47,324 bases of DNA from Spirochaetota bacterium (GTDB taxonomy: Bacteria > Spirochaetota > UBA4802 > UBA5550): positions 1 through 47,324 of the forward strand of contig JALOTL010000023.1 of the NCBI GenBank assembly GCA_025457915.1. The letters run 5' to 3'. This document shows positions 40,780 to 47,324 of the stretch, one piece after another. Under the pieces are notes generated by a model. The model did no database searches, had not been told where the DNA came from, and was given only the letters and a program-made list of their open reading frames with translations. Made by a program: the position numbers and the translations under genes. Position 1 is the stretch's first letter. Every line of letters starts with the position of its first letter.

Positions 40780-42651
40780 ATGGCTTTAAATCCTATAGTT
40801 GATTCAAGGGACGTAAGATTCATACTTTTCGAGCTTCTCGAGGTCGACAAGCTGACGAAATACGAGAAATACTCGGCTTTCGACAAGGACATGTTCGAGG
40901 ATGTAATCAGCCTCGCTGAAAAAATCGCGGTCGAGCAGGTATATCCCGCAAACGCGCCGGCTGACAAGAAACACGCGCAGTACAATCCAAAGACTAAAGA
41001 AGTCATCATACCGGAGGAGTATTTTCCCGGGCTCAAGGCATACTACGAGGCCGGTTTCATCGGTCTTGCGACCGAGCCTGAATGGGGCGGAATGGGAATG
41101 CCCGAAGTAATATTCCAGAGCTGCATGGACTTCTTCTCGTCCGCGAGCACCGCGTTCAGCATGTACCCGGCCCTCAGCGTCGGCGCGATGAACCTGGTCA
41201 AGAATTTCTACGAAGGCCCGGACAAGGAAAAGATCATTGAAAAACTCATGACTGGAGAATGGGGCGGCACCATGTGCCTCACCGAGCCCGATGCCGGGTC
41301 CGACGTCGGCGCCCTCAAGACAAAGGCCGTGAAAAACAGCGACGGCACATATAAAGTAACAGGCCAGAAAATATTCATATCATCCGGCGACAACAACTAC
41401 TTTAAAAACAACATACATCCGGTGCTGGCCAGGATAGAGGGAGACCCGGGCGGAACGAAGGGCATATCCATATTCATGGTTCCCAAGTACTGGGTGAAGG
41501 CGGGCGGAGCAGTTGGAGAACACAACGACGTAATATGCTCCGGGATCGAACACAAGATGGGAATCACCGCTTCCGCCACCTGTACGCTTAACTTCGGTGA
41601 CGAAGGCAAATGCAAGGGCATACTTCTGGGCGAAGAGAGAAAGGGAATGAAGATAATGTTCCAGATGATGAACGAGGCCAGGCTGTATGTCGGCTCGCAG
41701 GGGATGTCCGTCTCAAGCTCGGCCTACATGCACGCCGTCACCTACGCCAGGAACAGGGTGCAGGGGGTCCACGTGACCCAGATGCTGAATCCCGAGGCGA
41801 AGGGAGTGACCATCATCAACCACCCCGACGTCAAGAGGATGCTTTTGTCCATGAAGGCCAGGGTGGAGGCGATGAGAAGCCTCACGTATTTCCTCGGATA
41901 CCTGCTGGACATCGCCCACGTCGAAAGCGGCGACAAGGCGAAAGAAGCGCAGGCGCTGGTTGAATTCATGATACCTATAAACAAGGCCGGGAACACCGAT
42001 ACCGCATGGCAGGTCACTTCCGACGCCATCCAGACCTACGGCGGTTACGGGTTCTGCTCCGATTACCCGGTCGAGCAGTTCGCCAGGGACGCCAAGATCC
42101 TGGCGATATATGAAGGTACCAACGGGATCCAGTCCATGGACCTCGCCATGAGGAAGCTCCTCATGAACCCCGAGCTTTACAATTACGGGGTCTACAAGAA
42201 GAAGATAAACGAGGCCATGGCCAAGGCCAAGGGAATCGTTGAGGACAGGTACATAGACATGATCGGGAAATGCCTTGCAAAGATTGACGAAGCCGTCAAC
42301 AGGATGAAGGAGGAAATGGCCGGCGGAAAATTCCTTAACATTTTCGCTAACGCCACGCCGCTCCAGCAGGCCTTCACGATGATGACCTACGGGTGGATGC
42401 ACCTCTGGGGCCTGACGCATGCGGTTCCGAAGATGAAGGCGCTCGTCGGCGACAAAAAGGGCGAGGAAAGGGAGGCCTTTCTCAAGGACAACCTCGAGGC
42501 CGCCTATTACACCGGCAGGGTACTTTCCGGACAGTTCTACATCGGCGCGGAGCTCTGTAAGCTTCCCGGCATGGTGGATTACATCATCTCCGGCGAGGGC
42601 GCGGTGGTAAAGTCATCTGACCCGGTATTTACCGGCGCGCTTGCAGAATAA
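40780..42651 (+). CDS. Acyl-CoA dehydrogenase with extra C-terminal domain
   Basis: The 623-residue enzyme has canonical motifs: CLTEPDAGSDVGALKTKA (FAD side), QTYGGYGFCSDYPVEQFARD and the catalytic Glu in YEGTNGIQ. About 130 residues after the usual end form an added helical domain, as in the large bacterial FadE5/DmdC-like type. It oxidises acyl-CoA esters using ETF; which chain or branch is unclear. GGAGG precedes the ATG. It is single, between terminators. It is only distantly related to the tandem pair at 10642-14112. Confidence 0.92.
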   Translation: MALNPIVDSRDVRFILFELLEVDKLTKYEKYSAFDKDMFEDVISLAEKIAVEQVYPANAPADKKHAQYNPKTKEVIIPEEYFPGLKAYYEAGFIGLATEPEWGGMGMPEVIFQSCMDFFSSASTAFSMYPALSVGAMNLVKNFYEGPDKEKIIEKLMTGEWGGTMCLTEPDAGSDVGALKTKAVKNSDGTYKVTGQKIFISSGDNNYFKNNIHPVLARIEGDPGGTKGISIFMVPKYWVKAGGAVGEHNDVICSGIEHKMGITASATCTLNFGDEGKCKGILLGEERKGMKIMFQMMNEARLYVGSQGMSVSSSAYMHAVTYARNRVQGVHVTQMLNPEAKGVTIINHPDVKRMLLSMKARVEAMRSLTYFLGYLLDIAHVESGDKAKEAQALVEFMIPINKAGNTDTAWQVTSDAIQTYGGYGFCSDYPVEQFARDAKILAIYEGTNGIQSMDLAMRKLLMNPELYNYGVYKKKINEAMAKAKGIVEDRYIDMIGKCLAKIDEAVNRMKEEMAGGKFLNIFANATPLQQAFTMMTYGWMHLWGLTHAVPKMKALVGDKKGEEREAFLKDNLEAAYYTGRVLSGQFYIGAELCKLPGMVDYIISGEGAVVKSSDPVFTGALAE

Positions 42652-42671
42652 TATTTCACTGGACGCGAATG

Positions 42672-42700
42672 AAAAGGCGGCCGAATGGCCGCCTTTTTTT
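42672..42700. terminator. Bidirectional terminator
   Basis: AAAAGGCGGCC (42672-42682) and GGCCGCCTTTT (42687-42697) are perfect complements around four bases, followed by T to 42700. It serves the dehydrogenase gene and, with the A tract as T on the other strand, the convergent cob operon. Confidence 0.9.
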
Positions 42701-42739
42701 ATGCATAAAATTTTTCCGGGTACACACTGCAGCGGAATT

Positions 42740-43795
42740 TTATTTTTTTCCGCTGACGCCGGCTTCGGAGAATGATGCCATTTCGGTCATGATCCTGCAT
42801 GAGGCGTCAATTATCCCCATCGCGAGGGCGGCGCCGGTTCCCTCGCCGAGTCTCATGCCCAGATCGAGTATCGGCACAAGCCCCAGCGCGCCGAGCGCGT
42901 GCGCCTGTCCCTTTTCAACTGACCTGTGCGCGGCGAACATGTAGCCCGATGAGCGGGGATCCAGGATGTTCGCCAGAAGGCCTGCCGCGCATGAAATGAT
43001 GCCGTCAAGGACCACCGGTATGCCGTTTGCCGCGGCCGCGAGCACCCCGCCCGCCATGCCGCCGATCTCGAACCCGCCCACCTTTGACAGTATGTCAATC
43101 GCGTCAGCCGGGTCAGGCCCGTGCAGTTTTATGGATTCATCGATGACGCGGATCTTTTTTTTGAGGGATTCGTCGTCTATGCCGGTGCCGCGCCAGGTGG
43201 TCTCCTCCGCTCCGATTCCCAGGGCGGCGGATATTATGGCCGAGGAAGAGGCCGTGTTGCCGATTCCCATGTCCCCGACGCCGATGATTTCAAGGCCGTC
43301 TTTCCTGATCCGTTCATCGACAATTTCATACCCGGCAAGAACGGACTCCTCCGCCTCCGGCCGTTCCATCGCCGCCTCCATGAGGAAGTTTTTCGTGCCC
43401 ATGGCGATTTTTCTTACGGTAATCCCCGCGTCCTTACCGAAAACGTGGTTCACTCCCATGTCTATTACATGAAGGCCGATGAGGCCCTGTCGGCATAAAA
43501 CGTTTATCGCGGCCCCGCCCCTCATGAAATTCATCACCATCTGGGAGGTTACCTCCTGGGGATAGGCTGAAACGCCTTCCCTGGTAATTCCATGGTCGCC
43601 CGCGAATACAAATAAAGCCTTGTTTTCCGCATTCGGCGTTAAGCTGTTCCTTATCATGCACATTTTGACGGCGATCAATTCGAGAGTTCCGAGGGACCCC
43701 GCCGGCTTGGTCTTGCCGTCTATTTTATCCATCGCGGCCTTTTCCATCGATCTGCCCGTGTCTTTAATGACGTTCGTGATATCATTTATATTCAT
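42740..43795 (-). CDS. cobT: Nicotinate-nucleotide--dimethylbenzimidazole phosphoribosyltransferase
   Basis: The 351-residue protein shows CobT motifs: GKTKPAGSLGTLE, FVFAGDHGITREGVSAYP, GIGNTASSSA and LGEGTGAALA with the catalytic Glu318 (Glu317 in Salmonella). It joins a benzimidazole base to the ribosyl phosphate of nicotinate mononucleotide, giving alpha-ribazole phosphate for the lower ligand. It is the last gene of the cob operon and starts one base after the CbiR-like gene. Operon context: TonB receptor, CobU-CobS, CbiR-like. Confidence 0.96.
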   Translation of the reverse strand: MNINDITNVIKDTGRSMEKAAMDKIDGKTKPAGSLGTLELIAVKMCMIRNSLTPNAENKALFVFAGDHGITREGVSAYPQEVTSQMVMNFMRGGAAINVLCRQGLIGLHVIDMGVNHVFGKDAGITVRKIAMGTKNFLMEAAMERPEAEESVLAGYEIVDERIRKDGLEIIGVGDMGIGNTASSSAIISAALGIGAEETTWRGTGIDDESLKKKIRVIDESIKLHGPDPADAIDILSKVGGFEIGGMAGGVLAAAANGIPVVLDGIISCAAGLLANILDPRSSGYMFAAHRSVEKGQAHALGALGLVPILDLGMRLGEGTGAALAMGIIDASCRIMTEMASFSEAGVSGKK

Positions 43796-43796
43796 T

Positions 43797-44552
43797 TCAG
43801 CTACCGAATGAGTTTTTAAGGATTTTTACCGATTCTTCCAGATCTTGGTATGAATACACCTCGATGATCATTATACCCGTGTAGCCGCCGAGAAAGGTTA
43901 CGATTTTTTTAATGATGGCCGGATTTACGGCTCGGAGCGAAATATGGTCCCTGGCTCCGTCAAAACCGTGAAGGTGGACAACCCTGATCCTGTCGCCGAA
44001 AATGGCCAGGAAACCGTTCATGTCATGGCCCTTCATGTAAATGTGCCCTATGTCCATGCAGATTCCGAATCCGTGCCGGGCGAGCGGTCCGCTTATGGAT
44101 AGAAGGTCGAAACCAGTGTTTTCCACAAGGACCCTCCCGTACGGGTCCATCCGTCTTATCATCCCGAGGACATCATCCAGCCGGGCGCTGTCGCATGCTC
44201 CGTCGAGGTGCAGAATGAAATATTCCGGTTTGATGTCGGCGGTCGCGGAAATTATGCTGTTGATTATCCCGGCCGATTTTTCAAATTCGGCGGCGGATGA
44301 AAACAGGTCAAGGTTGATGGGCAGATGGATTATGTATGATATATTGTTTGAATTTTTTATTTCCGCCAGGCGTTTAATTATGCCGGCCGACATAACGTCA
44401 TCCAGCCCGTTTCTGTCATAGAAAAGAAGCTGTATGACGTCGAAACTGTCCTTGAGCAATTCCACGTTCGCGGTCAGGTTGTCGTTCATGAAGGGAAAAA
44501 TATAGGATGTCGTTCCCGATCTGAAATGAAATGATTTCCTGCAGTTTTCCAA
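43797..44552 (-). CDS. cbiR: CbiR-like cobamide hydrolase (AP-endonuclease-2 TIM barrel)
   Basis: The 251-residue TIM-barrel protein of the xylose isomerase/AP endonuclease 2 superfamily opens with RSGTTSYIFP and has candidate metal-binding residues at strand ends: His76 (IIHLPIN), His115 (LHLDG), Glu144 (VENTG), Asp167 and His170 (MDIGH), His193/195 (VHLHG), His203, and Glu231 (IEVYS). CbiR is a published remodelling enzyme from Akkermansia that removes the nucleotide loop of cobamides. This opening and its place among cobU/S and cobT fit that family. It would let the cell rebuild imported cobamides. The start is TTG 44552 (no in-frame ATG until residue 22). Assignment rests on recalled family features and context. 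Confidence 0.78.
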   Translation of the reverse strand: MENCRKSFHFRSGTTSYIFPFMNDNLTANVELLKDSFDVIQLLFYDRNGLDDVMSAGIIKRLAEIKNSNNISYIIHLPINLDLFSSAAEFEKSAGIINSIISATADIKPEYFILHLDGACDSARLDDVLGMIRRMDPYGRVLVENTGFDLLSISGPLARHGFGICMDIGHIYMKGHDMNGFLAIFGDRIRVVHLHGFDGARDHISLRAVNPAIIKKIVTFLGGYTGIMIIEVYSYQDLEESVKILKNSFGS

Positions 44553-44565
44553 GACGGCGGCCGTC

Positions 44566-45927
44566 CTATATTATGGCCGCGGGGAATGCAACGGCTGCGT
44601 AAAGGATAAGCTCTGCGGTCTCGCATGCGGCACCAAGAACATCGCCGGTCGCCCCGCCTATTTTTTTCCGGGATAAGAGGATCATGCAGACCGAAGCCGC
44701 AAGGGTCAGACAGATGAATGCGGCAAGCGTTTCAGCCGTTGACGCATATCCTGCGGTTAAATAAAGCGGTGCGCCTGCCGCGGCAATGCATATCATGGTC
44801 GAAGACGCTATGATCGCGGGTGATGTCCTTCCTATCATCGCGGCTCCGAGCCCGATTTTTTTCGGGTAACTGGAGAAGGCGGAAACCAGGACCATGGAGT
44901 ATCTTGAAAATACCGGAACGGCCAGCAGGAGGGCCGCCGTTTCCTGGCTGCCCGAGATTTTTTTCAGCATGATGAATTTCGCGATGAGGTATATGCACCC
45001 GACCGCGAGTGCGAAACTGCCGATCCTGCTGTCCTTCATTATTTCAAGCCGCCCGGACGGACCCCTGTCGGCCAGAAACGCGTCGGCCGTGTCGCAGAGC
45101 CCGTCGAAATGGAAGAACCCGTTCAGGAGGTATGGAACCAGCAGCAGGACCAGTGCTGTTATTTCGATGTCGGCCGATAAACGCGCCATTATCAGCCAGG
45201 CTGAATAGAGGACAAAACCGTATGCCAGTCCCACCAGCGGAAAGAAGGCGAGGGAGCGCATCAATTCGTCTTCAGCTTTATCCCGCGGTACCGGGTGCGG
45301 CACCGGGATCCTGGAAAGCAATCCGATCGATATCAGGAGGGAGTTGAATATCGACTTCATTTTATTCTCATGGGTATCCCGGAAACCAAAGAAATACACC
45401 CCGCCGGCATCACCCGCTAGTTTCATATTGATCCTGCCCTGCGTGTCCCTGAAATTTCTCCCGAGGGCCGTGTGGGGAACTATTCCCAGGCCGACTTCGT
45501 TCGAAACGACTATAAGCGTTTTGTCATTTTTCCCGACTGATGTGAACAACCCTGTAATTTTCAGGAGCTTTTCAAATGCTATTTTTTCGGCGGTCTTTTC
45601 ACCGTTTTTGTAAAAAATATTTCCAAGCCACGTGGTGAGGCATTCGAGAACGAAAACTGAATAACCGGAATGAATTTTTTCCAGCAGCGTATCGACTTCC
45701 ACGGGCTCCTCGAAGGTTTTGAACCCCACGGCCCGCTGTTTAATGTGCTCCTCTATCCTTCTTTCAAATTCAGGGTCGCTCCTTTCCCCGGTCGCGACGA
45801 ACGCGGCCGGGTTGCGGGTTCCCCGTGCCGAATTTATTTCCACCGCGAGATTTTCCGCGAAAGAGCTTTTCCCGGATCTTGCGCCGCCGAGGACGAGGAT
45901 TATCCCGCTTTCATTTGTATCCATCAT
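44566..45927 (-). CDS. cobU-cobS: CobU-CobS fusion: adenosylcobinamide kinase/guanylyltransferase and cobalamin synthase
   Basis: One 453-residue frame holds two enzymes. Residues 1-183 are CobU: P-loop GGARSGKS (14-21), His61 in EEHIKQR (matching the guanylylated His of Salmonella CobU), SNEVGLGIVP, and FRDTQGRIN. After a short linker (184-192) residues 193-453 form CobS, a polytopic membrane protein with the signature HFDGLCDTADAF (274-285) and LSRIPVP at its start. CobU phosphorylates and activates adenosylcobinamide with GTP; CobS adds the alpha-ribazole. Fusing them would pass the unstable GDP-cobinamide directly to the membrane enzyme. The ATG overlaps the TonB receptor stop by four bases (ATGA). 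CobC phosphatase is not in view. Confidence 0.93.
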   Translation of the reverse strand: MMDTNESGIILVLGGARSGKSSFAENLAVEINSARGTRNPAAFVATGERSDPEFERRIEEHIKQRAVGFKTFEEPVEVDTLLEKIHSGYSVFVLECLTTWLGNIFYKNGEKTAEKIAFEKLLKITGLFTSVGKNDKTLIVVSNEVGLGIVPHTALGRNFRDTQGRINMKLAGDAGGVYFFGFRDTHENKMKSIFNSLLISIGLLSRIPVPHPVPRDKAEDELMRSLAFFPLVGLAYGFVLYSAWLIMARLSADIEITALVLLLVPYLLNGFFHFDGLCDTADAFLADRGPSGRLEIMKDSRIGSFALAVGCIYLIAKFIMLKKISGSQETAALLLAVPVFSRYSMVLVSAFSSYPKKIGLGAAMIGRTSPAIIASSTMICIAAAGAPLYLTAGYASTAETLAAFICLTLAASVCMILLSRKKIGGATGDVLGAACETAELILYAAVAFPAAII

Positions 45928-47324
45928 AATACCAGCTTCAGGCCTCCGTAAAATGACCTTTCCGGCGTCTTGTATCCGCGGACCTCCTCGTAATTTGCAT
46001 TGAGGAGGTTTTCACACCTGATGAAGGCCTGAAGGTTATCTATTATCCAGTATGAAGCGGATGCGTCAAGCTTGTAATATGAATTGATGGGGGCAGACTG
46101 CGGAAAATATTTGAAGAGAAGGAGCTCCAGGGTTGAAAAATTATAATTATAGCCCGCGAATGTAAAAATTGAAAGGTCCATGCGCCTCCCGACATAGATG
46201 AATCCGAGGTTGATGTTGGCCTTTTTATCAAGGAAGGATATATTGAGGTTTGCTCCGACCTTGTGTTCCGGCCTCCTGAGAAGGGGACGGTTATTGTCCT
46301 TGTTTTTCGCTATCTGGTAGGTGTAGTTCGCTTCGAGCTTGAGGTCCTCGATCGGTTTGATGCTCAGCAGGCTTTCAACTCCCCTCGCGAAGGAGTTTGA
46401 ATTCCTGTACATGCCGTATTGTCCCAGGGTGAAATCGAAGAGTATCATCCTGTCCGTGTCGATCGAGAAATAATTGCACTCCAGATTGATTTTTTCCTTC
46501 CAGAGCGGCTGTTCTATCCCGGCATCCCAGCTCTTGCTTGATTCCGGTTTCAGGTATATGTTTCCGTACATGCTGTCGTATCTCTGGTAGAGGGAGGGGA
46601 TCTTGTATCCCGTGCTGAAGTTGCTTTTGATTCTTGTTTCCGTCATGGGAAGAATAAACGATCCGGAGGTGGAATAGGAAAGGTTTGACTTGTAGTGATC
46701 CGGTTCTGAATACCTTACGCCGGCGGTTATGAAAATCCTTTTCATTAACTTCAGGTGGTTCTGGAGATAGGCGGCTTTCTGGTAGTTCGTCTTGTCAATG
46801 CCGTAGCTGGAGTACATCGATGAGAACATCATGGTTGCGGCCTTGTCTTCTTCAATTTCGCCGCCGATCGAGATTTCGTCGACCTCGGCGATGATAAACC
46901 TGTTTTTCCATTCCGCCTTTCTCATTTTTCCCCTGAAAAACATGTCCGAATAAGAAGTGTCGAACATGTCGGGCAGGTCCCTGATTTTCCTTGACTGGTT
47001 CATGTATGAAAAGGTGAGCCTGGACTCCCACCAGCTGAACAGCGGGATCGCGTAATCAATGTTGGCGGCCATGAGGTCGCCTTCGGTTTTCTTGTAATGC
47101 TCGTCCACGTAGGGCAGGTAACCGTCCAGCCCGGCGGAGGAGTCATAGTATCTCATGGCGAAGGATATCCAGCTGTCCATGACGGTCCTGACTCCGAGTC
47201 TTGCCGAAAGGGTCGTGTTTTCATATGGGTCCCTTTCGTATCTCCCGGCGCAATGCTGGGGTTTGGATGACTTGCTGAAACCCCTCGAATCTATCCTTGA
47301 CGCCGCGAAGGAATAAAACGCTCC
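45924..47324 (-). CDS. TonB-dependent outer-membrane receptor (BtuB-like), 3' part
   Basis: The frame is open from the right edge to the stop at 45924, so about 466 residues of the C-terminal barrel are present and the plug and start are outside the window. An internal ATG at 47180 is not the true start. Beta strands repeat as aromatic-polar alternations (for example YNFSTLELLLFKYF, ENLLNANYEEVRGY), the latter being the closing phrase of TonB receptors before the last strand. The operon, with cobU-cobS, cbiR and cobT downstream, indicates corrinoids as the substrate; a B12 riboswitch could lie beyond the edge. The protein ends GGLKLVL, without the usual final Phe or Trp. Confidence 0.85.
   Translation of the reverse strand, partial: GAFYSFAASRIDSRGFSKSSKPQHCAGRYERDPYENTTLSARLGVRTVMDSWISFAMRYYDSSAGLDGYLPYVDEHYKKTEGDLMAANIDYAIPLFSWWESRLTFSYMNQSRKIRDLPDMFDTSYSDMFFRGKMRKAEWKNRFIIAEVDEISIGGEIEEDKAATMMFSSMYSSYGIDKTNYQKAAYLQNHLKLMKRIFITAGVRYSEPDHYKSNLSYSTSGSFILPMTETRIKSNFSTGYKIPSLYQRYDSMYGNIYLKPESSKSWDAGIEQPLWKEKINLECNYFSIDTDRMILFDFTLGQYGMYRNSNSFARGVESLLSIKPIEDLKLEANYTYQIAKNKDNNRPLLRRPEHKVGANLNISFLDKKANINLGFIYVGRRMDLSIFTFAGYNYNFSTLELLLFKYFPQSAPINSYYKLDASASYWIIDNLQAFIRCENLLNANYEEVRGYKTPERSFYGGLKLVL

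Noticed and set aside
41713-42420. A 235-codon minus-strand frame
   Set aside because: Antisense to the third acyl-CoA dehydrogenase, which carries catalytic motifs over this stretch.
45924-47324. Cobalamin riboswitch for the cob operon
   Set aside because: The operon start lies beyond the right edge, so nothing can be seen; none of the internal gaps has the B12-box.

Overview
The window is a gene-dense bacterial chromosome segment with about 48 protein genes, four tRNAs and no recognisable insertion sequence, phage or CRISPR. Coding DNA is around half G+C, spacers are A+T-rich, and TTG or GTG starts are common. A spirochaete is the best guess (Leptospira-like branch or a related free-living lineage): there is a flagellar cap gene, many lipoproteins with relaxed lipoboxes, and the cluster lolA - rodZ-like - rimO - pgsA - pgpA. 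That is inference from gene content and order; no 16S rRNA gene or other phylogenetic marker was examined.

Left part (1-6000): the start of a membrane protein, a class I aminotransferase, a lipoprotein with a propeller-like region, then an outer-membrane-type protein, a secreted SGNH hydrolase and a lipoprotein. Positions 3720-4860 are much poorer in G+C than their flanks. At 6150-6480 there is a Pro-Arg-His tRNA operon on the minus strand.

6550-14250: a minus-strand operon encodes a TetR regulator, a MoxR-type AAA+ ATPase, a zincin/VWA protein and an unusual protein of 28-residue repeats. Divergent from it are two tandem acyl-CoA dehydrogenase paralogues, ending in a strong terminator and tRNA-Thr. 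14400-23200: an exported SRPBCC protein, the fliD operon with a sigma-28-like -10 element, argH, ilvE, a miniature MshEN-type protein and glpK. 23300-32100: neuB with a lipoprotein and a polysaccharide deacetylase, an orphan ParA, a cysteine-cluster protein, a PilZ protein, lipoproteins, and a receiver/PP2C phosphatase coupled to a phosphodiesterase.

32400-38100: an envelope operon, lolA - rodZ-like - rimO - pgsA - pgpA - pentahaem cytochrome - HIT protein. 38090-39650: a zinc-ribbon protein, an SPFH protein and NfeD. 39860-42650: a paralogue of the left-hand outer-membrane protein and a third acyl-CoA dehydrogenase.

Right end (42740 to the edge): a cobamide salvage and remodelling operon on the minus strand, reading TonB-dependent receptor (cut by the edge), CobU-CobS fusion, a CbiR-like cobamide hydrolase and CobT. 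Together these could import cobamides or cobinamide, strip the lower ligand and rebuild cobalamin with an activated benzimidazole. The most interesting items are this operon, the MoxR/zincin-VWA/28-residue-repeat cassette, and the propeptide-like lipoprotein coupled to the fliD operon.
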